Assembly (NCBI RefSeq): GCF_000002235.5
Contig: NW_022145605.1
Coordinates: 31,297,274-31,361,273, forward strand
Direction of reading: 5' to 3'
DNA length: 64,000 bases
DNA from: Strongylocentrotus purpuratus
Taxonomy: Eukaryota > Echinodermata > Echinoidea > Camarodonta > Strongylocentrotidae
A model generated the notes under the pieces. The model did not search any database and was not told the origin of the DNA. It saw nothing but the letters and a program-made list of their open reading frames with translations. Positions 11,006 through 21,872 of this stretch are shown here, in pieces; the stretch's first letter is position 1, and every line of letters begins with the position of its first letter. The translations under genes and the position numbers were made by a program.

Positions 11006-11455
11006 AGAGAAAGAAGAGGTGGTATTATGAGAGAGAGAGAGAGAGAAATGATGAGGATGCGCTCCGACGCTCTGGCGACAATTGTATATCATTATTTGTT
11101 ATCTTTGTGCTGCATGATTCTGTTTTTTGATGTCCAATAAAAACATGAGTACAACAAAACTGCCTTGACTTTTTTCTTCAAAGATAGGGTCACTTATGGC
11201 TAGGGTTGCTATTAGGTTTAGGGTTAGGGTTACGGTTAGGGTAAGGTGTAGTGTTTGGTCCAGCGTTGTATTTATGATGAGGTCAGTGTTACGCGGATCA
11301 TCTGTCGTTCAACCAGATACAAAGAGAGAGAAAGACAAAAAGAGACAGAGAGACAGACATACATAGAGAGTGGGGAGAGACAAACATACAGAGGGAGATA
11401 AAAAAGAGAAATAGTGGGTGGGAGAGAGATAGAGATAGATAGAGAGAGAGAGAGA
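10660..11455. repeat. Unit 2 GA-rich block
   Basis: Purine tracts at about 10,740-11,050 (with a short GT run near 10,960) and 11,320-11,455. A telomere-like stretch lies at about 11,199-11,245, after an AATAAA near 11,137. Confidence 0.85.
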
Positions 11456-11616
11456 TCTAAGAAGAGAGGCAAGCCATAATAAAACAATATTATACAGATG
11501 TTGTATGTTAACTGAGGATGTGACAATGTATGCAGAAATCGAATGTTACGTTTGTATTATAAATTTTTACATGGGAACCAAATCAGTTTTAATAATAAGT
11601 TGAAGAATAGAGAAGG

Positions 11617-11761
11617 CAGGGGCGGCAGTTTTCAGGCAAAAGCCTGAATTCAGGCCCTGGTGATTTATTTTCAGGCCATAGTTCGGGTGTTTTTTAGGGG
11701 GTACAAAAAAGCTCATTGTATGTTTTTCAGGCCTTCTGATCAATTCTAACTGGCATCCCTG
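11617..11761. mobile_element. hAT-like MITE, unit 2 copy
   Basis: 145 bp with near-perfect 14-bp terminal inverted repeats: CAGGGGCGGCAGTT at the left and AACTGGCATCCCTG at the right. CAG...CTG ends with a TGGC core are typical of hAT elements. Flanks GAAGG and AAAGG match the undisturbed GAAAAGG of other units. Too short to encode a transposase. Confidence 0.65.
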
Positions 11762-12234
11762 TAAAGGCATAACTAAGCACAACGATGATGATTAGACAAT
11801 CCTTTAAAATTTCTAGAAAGTTTGACTTGATGTTAAACCTAATTTTGAAGTCAATTTTCTTTATTTAAAGTCATATTTTTATACTCCCGGGTGGAAAGCA
11901 AAACGATAATTATTGAAATAAATTGATTATTAAAACATGAAAGTAATAATTACGATTTTGGTCCTGGAAATGTTATGCTGTATTTATGTATTGATTGATT
12001 TATTCATTTTATTTCTCTTGGATAAAGTCTTTTTTTATTATTATTTTAATAAGTTCATTACAAAAAACACACTCAGACATTATCAAGTGGCATAAACATG
12101 ATAACAAGAAACTCATAAAATTTGCTACATGTATACACGACTGATACTTTGCCATGCACCCCGTGAAAAAAATCGAGAAAAATGTCCATCCTCGAATGAC
12201 GCCCACCGTGAGCCCAACGTCAATTCTTACCAAT

Positions 12235-12490
12235 TCATTTTGTTCAAAAATATCGTAAATAGATTTAATTGCACGTGACAGTTAATCGAAATATGGCGGA
12301 CAATGTTGATAATAAACAAACTTGGAAAATCACCAAACGGATTAGTTGTCATTTGTTTTGGCACAGTAGATGTTAAAAACACCTGTAAAGTCAAAACACC
12401 GCCAAGCTGTCAAAGGGATCATTGGTTGGCAGAACAAATGTGAATATGGAAAGCAGAACCGTTGCCGCTGGATTTAAAGTCTAAGATAAT
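12235..12490 (+). pseudogene. Unit 2 MADD-gene remnant (short)
   Basis: ATG at 12293 opens 27 codons reading MADNVDNKQTWKITKRISCH and then LFWHSRC before a stop. The portion upstream of the E-box seen in other units is missing. The spacer 11,762-12,234 holds nothing recognisable. Confidence 0.5.
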
Positions 12491-12499
12491 AAGATATAT

Positions 12500-13400
12500 A
12501 TTCAGAGTTTATTGTATATATTAATAACACGAACAAGATGATTTAACCTTAACATACTTTTCAATCTTTTTTTCCTTTTTTTATAATCATTTCTATTTCC
12601 TTTCTTTAAATCCAACTTATTTCCTTAGCTATAGCTGAGGATACAGACTTACAGGTTTAACAGTAAACCCCCAAACCCCAAATGTTCTTACATTATGTAC
12701 TATTTTACTCCCGACAATAACCAATTCATGATGATAAATGCTTCAAAAAGAGATAGTAGTTTTATTCTTAATTAATATCATTAAATAAACAATTTATTTG
12801 TATCCTTTAAACTGTCATTGGAATAATCACAAAAAATTACTCTTAATTCCCCTGCTGGACTATTGTTCCGATTGCATTTCATCAACGTACATGTAGTACG
12901 ACCGACTGTCCGCCCCCCCAATTAAACCATATATTATCTTCATAATACATATCATAATTATCGTTGTTATTACTGTTATTATTATTAATATCATTTTAGT
13001 AATTTAGTTGATATTATTTTATCGATATCATTTTTTTTTTTTTTACTATAATCATCATATTACTATTTTTTTTCCTATTTATTTTATTATCAATATCATA
13101 ATATGTTTCATTTAGTTGGATATTTGTTCATTACAAAAACATTGGTTGCTATGTACAACAATAAATTACATGTACTCTATATTACCTCACCTTCAATGGT
13201 AGCTATTACGTATAACTGATCAGACAATGTTATAATATAACAGTGTTGACGAAATCGGTGAAGCAATTACCGTGCCAATCAAGGGATTCTTGTGTTTGTA
13301 GAACATCCTTAATTATATATTATGAATTTCAATAGCTGGATATGGTTATTATTTTGTATATCCTTCAGCTGTCATTGCTTCATGATTAATCGGTGGTTTG
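12500..13400. repeat. Unit 3 upstream spacer (diverged)
   Basis: The most diverged of the nine upstream spacers. A short C run lies near 12,912 and T-rich and ATT-type tracts at about 12,960-13,100. No gene seen. Confidence 0.6.
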
Positions 13401-13410
13401 AATTGTGAAA

Positions 13411-13612
13411 TGACAGTTTAAATCTTGACTAATGAAATACAAAGTGACAGTTTAAATTAGTTGATACTGAAATAGGAGATTACAGTTTACTTAACCGAGG
13501 ATAAATTGTTTTCATAAAAAAGTTTGTCTCAATTTGCATGAATTGACCTGCCCTCATCACAAATGTTATTGTTTAAAGATCCTATAAAAGGATGTTAAAT
13601 AATTTGTTTCAT
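13411..13612 (+). promoter_or_regulatory. Gene 3 promoter
   Basis: TGACAGTTTA at 13411 and 13445, TTACAGTTTA at 13480, TATAAAAG at 13583-13590. Spacing is the same as at gene 1 although the DNA just upstream has diverged, which argues for constraint on these sites. Confidence 0.75.
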
Positions 13613-13677
13613 CATTCACTTATCATTCTTCGATACTTCACTAGATTCAAAGCATTCGAGTCAACGAACCTTCTAAC

Positions 13678-15499
13678 ATGGCTTCAGTAGTAAGTACAAT
13701 TTTCCGTCACAGACCTAACGTATCTCGTTTCTGATATTAGCTCCATTATCAATATCAAACTAGTATATCTCAATTCGAGAAGGGCATTTTACTTAAGAGA
13801 TGGGATGTGACATAGTAATCAAACAATTTGTTATGTTTAGTTTTGTTACAATGGTGTCATGGTATAGTTCATTCACCTAACTCTTAATCCTATAGGGTTA
13901 AGGGTTCGAATCCCAACCCGGTAACTAACGTCCTCTGGTAAGACGTTAATTCACATTTGCCACTCTCTACCAAGGGATAGTTGTTCGGGTAATGATGATT
14001 ACAGGCACCTCAGGACGAACAGCATTGATGCTGATGAGGTTTCTTTGTGTAAACGGAGGTGTAAATTATATATACAATCTGTCGGCAAACTTCGAAATTG
14101 TTTTGGAGGTTCTGATGTTTCCTTATTTTGCCTATTGGCACAGATGAAATCTTCATGCAAGCAATACATTCTCTGTGGATTACATTGAATTTTTTTGTTC
14201 AATGCTATACCACTTTGTTGCAGTGATAAATACTCCCGGAATGTATCCGAGACCAATCATTGATTTTGACGCGGCTCTTTCTTTATTTCCAGGTAAAAAC
14301 CCTGTCCCTTTGCCTGTGCCTAATTGCATTTGTTACACTGGAAATTAAAGGTAAGAACGCATCTTTATTATTTTAATTTCATCATGTTTTGTTATGAGTT
14401 TAGAACGAAGATGACAAATAATACCACTTGGGTCTCTTCGGGTACATACGTCATTCATGGGGAACTGTGCAATGTATTTCACATGGAAATAATATATATC
14501 AATATAATGAATATCGTGTTAATGATGGAATATGCAATAATTTTCAATGGTTATTAACGATTCTGTCTCACATAAATATATCAGGGAACACCAAGTTTTT
14601 TTTGTAAAATCTGTAATTAACTATTAAATTATTTGTTGGTATACGATATAAAGTCAAACGAATACATTTGTTATTGTTATTTATGTACTTAATGATATTG
14701 TTCATAACGAATTTCATTGGCACGGCGATTCAAATATTATCTACATGATTGAGGGATGATTTCGCAGGAATTTCATATGTTTTGTGACTATCCGTTTCGT
14801 CTTAATTAAATATTCTGTCGTTGTACGTGCATTAAAAAAATAAAAACCATTGGATTCAAAAGAGGTAGTATTGGAGAACAGGTTATAAACAACATTTTAT
14901 TTTGCTTAAAGTGTCATTGTGATCGCTAAATTCACATCACTTTCTCCTAATTATAGCCCAAACCATCGATCGCACTTCGGAGTTTCAAGCCCTCTGTGAT
15001 AGATACAGAACAGTGATGAACGACTGTGAAGAAAGACTTCCCGGGCTAGTGACTGCTGATGAGCAGGCTTTGCTGAAGTCAGCCGATAATAATCAGGTGT
15101 GTTTGGAAGAGGAAGGTGAAACGAACTTTGCCGGTGCTTGTGAGATCTTGGAGAGCGTTTGCATCCGAGTTGTCTCGTGTCCTGCTTCAGGTAAGGAACA
15201 TCACTGAAGTAACTATTTTTATTGGGGAGGGGGAGTGGTATACTTTCTTTATGAATTCGATTCATCTAGGAGCAATAATTGTCGCGGGGAAAAAATGTCG
15301 AAAACTTTTTGCTCATATGTCACTTCATCAAACAATCTGCCGGATTGATTTTATTCATCGTACATGTTGTGAGTCGTAAAATATATTACAGTATCTCATA
15401 ATTTATGTGTTTTTATCACCCCATACAGCTCGTTTTAGGCGTTCTTCCTCTGTCTCTACCTCTGTTGAATCATCCGTTGAGTCTAGTGAAACAGACTAA
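13678..15499 (+). CDS. Gene 3: small secreted six-cysteine protein, four exons
   Basis: Exons 13678-13689, 14293-14350, 14957-15190 and 15429-15499; 124 residues. It is one of the two most divergent proteins: AQTIDRT at the mature N-terminus, FAGAC in place of FADAC, and tail SSSVSTSVESSVESSETD. All six Cys, RFRR and three S-x-E sites are kept. Intron 2 lacks the duplicated acceptor. The 3' flank is shared with gene 2. Confidence 0.85.
13848..14065 (+). mobile_element. tRNA-derived SINE in intron 1 of gene 3
   Basis: B box at 13903-13913; A-box-like TGGTATAGTTCA just before. Complete body, with a few private changes (CCCAACCCGG after the B box). Confidence 0.65.
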
Positions 15500-15824
15500 G
15501 AAAGCCATCGCCAAATATCGTCTTTGAAGAAGATTAGAGATCATTCTTCTGCACCTAGTAGTTATATGAAGTTTAATTTATTGTTATTTATTTTTATTTA
15601 ATTTTACGTATTTATAATTAAACAATAATGTAGGCCTATTAATTCCGCCATTTTGAGATGATTAGATGCCTACATAATGTAATGCCCTCGGGACTGCCCT
15701 CATCAAAATAGATATTAAAGTTTCATAATAGTGTTTTTAATTTAATTCAAGCTAAGCCTTCATCATCCGTTATTGGTATATTAACATCTGTGTTGCTATA
15801 GCCTTCTTTGTTCATCTTTAGCTT

Positions 15825-16097
15825 GTAAATAGACTGCATTATACTTATACATTCTATTATCAATTGTTACTATATACAATGTATGTATATATTGTATTTA
15901 CTAGTTGGTTACATTGTTCACGTTAGTACTTTCATCCCCTATATACCTATTATCGTTTGTACCTATGTGTCATTATCTATGTATAATGTATAAGAATTGT
16001 ATGCATTGCTTTTTATACTTTAATGTTTGTTTGTACTCCCGTACCCCGAGAGGGGGTCAAAGAGTCAATAAAATTCTAAATTCTTAATTCTAATGTA
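15825..16097 (+). mobile_element. Unit 3 LINE-like 3' tail
   Basis: Nearly identical to the unit 2 copy, including the intact AATAAA. The flank 16,098-16,640 is AT-rich without a gene. Confidence 0.45.
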
Positions 16098-16639
16098 ATA
16101 TAAAACAAAGTGATAAACAGCTCCTAGCAAACTAAAATGATAAACTTATTCTTCCTTATCTTACATTTATAATAGGCATCTATGATGGTATTTAAAACTT
16201 GAATTTACTTACATCAATATTATTTTTTGTGTGTAGATTATTAGGTATTTAGGATCATTTCATTTTCTCAGACCCAAATTAGGATTTTCGATATTAATCG
16301 TTCTATGGTTCACCAATCTTGAATATATATCTGGTATCTATTTATGATCTAATACTTTAATACTAATCGTAATCTATTATTTTGTGTACTTAGATTTGCG
16401 TACTTACAACATGCTTTATACAGAGTAGTGTCCTGTTCTGAATAGGTACTATTTGTATTATAAGTTGATGGCAGATATTATTGTTTTTTATTTTGCTGAA
16501 CATACTAATTTTGTTCTTTCTTGATTTCGTTTGATTTTAATAACTTGTTAATAACAGCAAACTGGTAAACTAAGGTCTTTGACTAATATTAGGGCATACT
16601 AATTCTTGTTAAATAAAATTCTTACCAAAGGAAAGAACT

Positions 16640-16947
16640 GTCGTGAATATATACTTTTTGATCGTCAAGACTTTAGTTGTGCTACGATCAGGCCAATATG
16701 GCAGAATGATTTGGAAGAGAGGATTGAAGCATGCAATGAGATGGGACAAAACTAGAGAAAAGAAAACGAAGCGATAGGAGAGGGTCGTTAAAGAAAAAAA
16801 AGGAAGAGGAGAGAGGTAGGAAGAGAAGGGGAGATGGTATGGACAATAGAGAGAGAGGGGGAGGTGAGAGCGAGATAGAAAGAGAGAGAACAGGGAAGAG
16901 GGGAGAGCTAGAGAAAGAAAGAGAGACAGAGCTAGTGTGAGAGAGAT

Positions 16948-17007
<60 letters not shown>

Positions 17008-17436
17008 TGGTATCATGAAAGAGAGAGAAATGATGAAGATGCGCTCCGACGCTCTGGCGACAATTGTAAATCATTATTTGTTATCCTTGTGCTGCATGTT
17101 TCTGTTTTTGACGTCCAATAAAAACATGAGTACAAAAAAACTGCACTGACTTTTTTTCTTCAAAGATAGGGTAACTTATGGCTAGGGTTGCTATTGGGTT
17201 AAGAGTTAGGGTTAAGGTTAGGGTAAGGTGTAGTGTTTGGTACAACGTTGTATTTATCATGAGGTCAGTGTTACGCGGATCATCTGTCGTTCAACCAGAT
17301 ACAGAGAGAGAGACAAAAAGAGACAGAGAGACAGACATACATAAAGAGTGGGGATAGACAAACATACAGTTGGAGATAAATACAGAAAGAGTGGGTGGGA
17401 GAGAAAAAGAGAGAGAGAGGGGGGGGGGGGAGAGAT
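16640..17436. repeat. Unit 3 GA-rich block
   Basis: The first tract (about 16,790-17,035) ends in a pure (GA) run of over 60 bp; the second (about 17,300-17,436) includes a G run. The telomere-like stretch at about 17,183-17,227 lies between them. Confidence 0.85.
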
Positions 17437-17605
17437 CAATATCTATTTAAGAAGAGAGGCAAGCTATAATAAAACAATATTATACAGATGTTGTATGTTA
17501 ACTGAGGATGTGACAATGTATGCAGAAATCGAATGTTACGTTTGTATTATAAATTTTTACATGGGAATAAATCAGTTTTAATTATAAGTTGAAGAATAGA
17601 GAAGG

Positions 17606-17749
17606 CAGGGATGGCAGTTTTCAGGCAAAAGCCTGAATTCAGGCCCTGGTGATTTATTTTCAGGCCATAGTTCGGGTGCTTTTTAGGGGTACAAAATAGC
17701 TCATTGAATGTTTTTCAGGCCTTTCGATCAATTCTAACTGGCATCCTTG
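17606..17749. mobile_element. hAT-like MITE, unit 3 copy
   Basis: 144 bp at the same position in the unit as in unit 2, with ends CAGGGATGGCAGTT and AACTGGCATCCTTG. The shared site shows that it was copied with the unit and did not insert twice. Confidence 0.65.
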
Positions 17750-18050
17750 TAAAGGCATAACTAAGCACAACGATGATGATTAGAAAATCCTTTAAAAAAA
17801 AAGAGGAAATTTCCAGAAAGTTTGACTTGATGTTAAACCTAATTTTGGAGTCAATTTTCTTTATTTAAAGTCATATTTTAATACTCCCGGGTGGAAAGCA
17901 AAACGATAATTATTGAAATAAATTGAGTATTAAAACATGAAAGTAATAATAACGATTTTGGTCTTGGAAATGTTATGCTGTATTTACGTTCTTGCCCCAA
18001 AAAGGGTTATTTTTTTTTTTTTTTCATTAGGGGGAGGGGAATTTTGAGGC

Positions 18051-18154
18051 AATTCGTCCTTGTTTTCACGAAGTGACGGTAGTGAGGAAAATCGTAACGT
18101 AAAGTGAATGCAATTTGTGTTCACTACCGTCACTTCGTGAAACACCGACGAATT
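18051..18154. mobile_element. 104-bp palindromic element, copy 1
   Basis: Long imperfect inverted repeat: AATTCGTC at the left and GACGAATT at the right, with inner arms CACGAAGTGACGGTAGTGA and its complement. A second copy lies in intron 2 of gene 8. This is the size and shape of a very short non-autonomous DNA transposon. Confidence 0.65.
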
Positions 18155-18222
18155 GATCTAACGTAGCTATTACAGTATTAGAAAAGAAGAAAAACGGGGA
18201 AACATAACATATAAAAGTCTTC

Positions 18223-19473
18223 AAGGCCCGGTCACACAGGGAGGACGCATGGGGAACGCACGGCCAGCGCATTGGAAATTTGCAATTTGGGCCAGTGCGT
18301 TGTCGTTCGCTAGGCGTGCGTCATCATTCGTTACTCGTTCGTCGAGCGCGCTGGACCAACGCTGGACCAGCGCTATGCATGCGTCGTCATTCGCTGTGTG
18401 CGTCGGGATTTTTTGAGCATGCTCAAAAACGTGCGCCGAGCTCGACGCATGAATATACACGCCAAAGGCACGCCAGACATGCGCCGGAGCGCGCTAGACC
18501 AGCGCCAGCCATGCGTGGAGCGCGCTAGACCAGCGCCAGACAAACGCGGAGCACACGCCCTGTATACACACAGCGCGCTAGCTACACGCCGTGCATTTTG
18601 TGTCAGCTCGCTAGCTTTTCCAAAATTATGACAAAAGTTAAGGCCCGGTCACACAGGGAGGACGCATGGGGAACGCACGGCCAGCGCATTGGAAATTTGC
18701 AATTTGGGCCAGTGCGTTGTCGTTCGCTAGGCGTGAGTCATCATTCGTTACTCGTTCGTCGAGCGCGCTGGACCAACGCTGGACCAGCGCTATGCATGCG
18801 TCGTCATTCGCTGTGTGCGTCGGGATTTTTTGAGCATGCTCAAAAACGTGCGCCGAGCTCGACGCATGAATATACACGCCAAAGGCACGCCAGACATGCG
18901 CCGGAGCGCGCTAGACCAGCGCCAGCCATGCGTGGAGCGCGCTAGACCAGCGCCAGACAAACGCGGAGCACACGCCCTGTATACACACAGCGCGCTAGCT
19001 ACACGCCGTGCATTTTGTGTCAGCTCGCTAGCTTTTCCAAAATTATGACAAAAGTTAAGGCCCGGTCACACAGGGAGGACGCATGGGGAACGCACGGCCA
19101 GCGCATTGGAAATTTGCAATTTGGGCCAGTGCGTTGTCGTTCGCTAGGCGTGCGTCATCATTCGTTACTCGTTCGTCGAGCGCGCTGGACCAACGCTGAA
19201 CCAGCGCTATGCATGCGTCGTCATTCGCTGTGTGCGTCGGGATTTTTTGAGCATGCTCAAAAACGTGCGCCGAGCTCGACGCATGAATATACACGCCAAA
19301 GGCACGCCAGGCATGCGCCGGAGCGCGCTAGACCAGCGCCAGACATGCGTGGAGCGCGCTAGACCAGCGCCAGACAAACGCGGAGCACACGCCCTGTATA
19401 CGCACAGCGCGCTAGCTACACGCCGTGCATTTTGTGTCAGCTCGCTAGCTTTTCCAAAATTATGACAAAAGTT
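18223..19473. repeat. Three direct 417-bp GC-rich repeats beginning with a transposon-like terminus
   Basis: The terminus AAGGCCCGGTCACACAGGG recurs at 18223, 18640 and 19057, an exact 417-bp period, with only scattered differences among copies. The sequence is GC- and CpG-rich, unlike everything around it, and full of short internal inverted repeats (GAGCATGCTC, GCGCGCTAG). All reading frames here are repeated on both strands and are not taken as genes. Confidence 0.85.
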
Positions 19474-20172
19474 AGGCACACGTTCTTTTCCGATTTCCAA
19501 TGCGCTGGCCGTGCGTCGTAGAACGCGGTGCATGCGTGGACCATTCGTCCAGCGCGCTAGCAACACGCTGTGCATTCGTGGAAGTTGTTTTCGTGTGCGC
19601 TCTGTGTGCGCCCTGTGTGCGCCCTGTATACGCCCTGTATGCGTCCAGCGCGCTATGCATTTGGTGTCAGCTAGCTGTATAGCTTCGACAAAAGTTGGGC
19701 GCACGACAACGCACTGGCCAAAATTGCAAATTTCCAATGCGCTGGCCGTGCGTTCCCCATGCGTCCCCTCTATGTGACCGGGCCTTTAAGCTAGCGAGCT
19801 GACACAAAATGCACGGCGTGTAGCTAGCGCGCTGTGCGTATACAGGGCGTGTGCTCCGCGTATGTCTGGCGCTGGTCTACGGGTGCTCAACGCATGTCTG
19901 GCGCTGGTCTAGCGCGCTCCACGCATGTCTGGCGTGCCTTTCGCGTGTACATTCATGCGTCGAGCTCCGCACACACTTTTGAGCATGCTCAAAAAATCCC
20001 GACGCACACAGCGAATGGCGACGAATGCATAGCGTGGGTCCAGCGCGCTCGACGAACGAGTAACGAGTGATGACACACGCCTAGCGAACGACAACGCACT
20101 GGCCAAAATTGCAAATTTTCCATGCGCCGGCCATGCGTCCCCCATGCGTCCCCTCTGTGTGACCGGGCCTTT
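19474..20172. mobile_element. Inverted copies of the 417-bp element closing a foldback cluster
   Basis: Two reverse-oriented copies end in GTGTGACCGGGCCTT-type termini, near 19,786 and 20,172 (the first carries one mismatch). With the direct copies to the left they form a foldback structure of about 2 kb. TTAA adjoins several termini, which would fit a piggyBac-like target site; this is inference. No transposase frame is visible. The cluster accounts for most of unit 3's extra length. Confidence 0.65.
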
Positions 20173-20261
20173 AAGCCTGAATTGTCGAAAGTGCATCTGA
20201 TATCGACAATGAAACAAAATGAATCTACATTATTTAATTTTCAGAAATTTGTAAAATGATA

Positions 20262-20800
20262 GGGCTTACATAAACAACATCTTAATCTTAATATGAAAGA
20301 ACATGTTACGAAATTGACGGTCCATTCGTGAACTCGAATGCCCGAGTTCAACTTTCGACAATTACCGTCGAATTTGAACGAATATTGGCACACGCACAAG
20401 ACAGAATGAATTTGGATGGAAAAAGAGTTAAAATCCCATGCTCGAAACTCTATATTGAATGACTGAAGTATAGTTTGAATAACAGTCTCCACCAAAAATG
20501 ACGTCTACGCTTAATTGAACGAACCTTTGAGCGACCATTTGTTACAAAATATCGTAAATAAATTTATTAACACGTGACAGTTAATCGAAATATGGCGGAC
20601 GATGGTGATAATAAACAAACTTGGAAAATCACCAAACGGAATAGTTGTCATTTGTTTTGGCACGATTGATGTTATAAACACCTGTAAAGTAAAAACACTG
20701 CCAAGCTGTCAAAGGGATCATTGGTTGGCAAAACAAATGCACTCACGGAAACCAGAATCGTTGATGCTGGAATTAAAGTATAAGATAATAATCCATTTAC
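20262..20800 (+). pseudogene. Unit 3 MADD-gene remnant (best preserved in the array)
   Basis: ATG at 20592 opens MADDGDNKQTWKITKRNSCH then LFWHD and a stop. Ignoring two stops, the same frame continues (LSKGSLVGKTNALTETR) to about 20,774. The Lys/Arg-rich start matches the cytosolic N-terminus of the longer minus-strand copy near 58.2 kb. An E-box CACGTGAC lies at about 20,572. Parent gene not recognised. Confidence 0.55.
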
Positions 20801-20804
20801 AGTT

Positions 20805-21600
20805 TATTTTATGAATAACATGAACAAGATAATTTAACATACTTGAATCTTTAATTCCTCTATTTTGAATTATTTGTAATTCCTTTTTTTTATCCCACTT
20901 ATTTCATCAGATTCAGCTGTGGGTAGAGCTTTATACGTTTCACATGATACCCCAAAACCCAAAATGTTCTGGTTTGCACATTATGTTTACTATTTTACTC
21001 CCGAAAATAAATAATTTGTCATAATAAATGCTTCAAAAAGAGTTAAAAGTTTTATTCTCAATTATCATCATTAAATAAACCATGTATTTTTATCCTTTAA
21101 ACTACCACATATTCACTGTTGATTTCCCTGCTTGATTGTACAACTGAGTGCCCCCCGCCAAGGCTTTGCTGCTCATTATGATAATTCTCAAAATCATCAT
21201 TTATGAACTGTTATTATTATTATTTTTTTCATTTTTAGTATTATTGTTAATATTATTAGTATGATTATTATTATTATTATAATTATTAGTATCATCAATA
21301 TCATGTTCATTTAGGTTGATATATTTTCCTTAAAAAAATGTTGGTCGCTATGTACAACAGTTAATTACATGTAGTCAATATCATTTCACCTTCAATGATA
21401 GCTATTACGTATAACTGATCAGACCTTGTCATAATAACAGTGTTGGCGAAATCGGTGAAGCAATGACCGTGCCAGACAAGGGATTCTTGTGTTTGTAGAA
21501 CATCCTTAATTATTCATTATGAATTTCGATAGCTGGATATGGTTATTATTTTTTATATCCTTCAGCTGTCATTGCTTCGTGATTAATCGGTGGTTTGAAT
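20805..21600. repeat. Unit 4 upstream spacer
   Basis: The C run is only 6 long (21,151-21,156), against 15 in the otherwise very similar unit 1; ATT microsatellite at about 21,210-21,300. No gene seen. Confidence 0.7.
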
Positions 21601-21607
21601 TGTGGAA

Positions 21608-21808
21608 TGACAGTTTAGCTATTTACTAATGAAATACAAAATGACAGTTTAAATTAGTTGATAATGAAATAGGAGATTACAGTTTAATTAACCAAAGGTA
21701 AATTGTTTTCATGAAAAAGTTTGTCTCAATTTGCATGAATTGACCCGCCCTCATCACAAATTTAATTTTTTTAGATTCTATAAAAGGAGGTTAAATGATT
21801 TGTTTCAT
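21608..21808 (+). promoter_or_regulatory. Gene 4 promoter
   Basis: Motifs at 21608, 21642 and 21677; TATAAAAG at 21779-21786. TATA to ATG is 94 bp, one base shorter than in the other units. Confidence 0.75.
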
Positions 21809-21872
21809 CATTCACTCATCATTCTTCGATATTCACTAGATTCAAAGCATTTGAGTCAACGAACCTTCTAAC

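Noticed and set aside
18223-19473. CRISPR-like array
   Set aside because: The repeats are 417 bp, contiguous and without spacers, in a eukaryotic setting.
18221-19777. Arg/Ala-rich frames of 77-176 codons on both strands in the GC-rich cluster
   Set aside because: They repeat every 417 bp with the element, occur on both strands and have no recognisable domain; stop-poor because of high GC.
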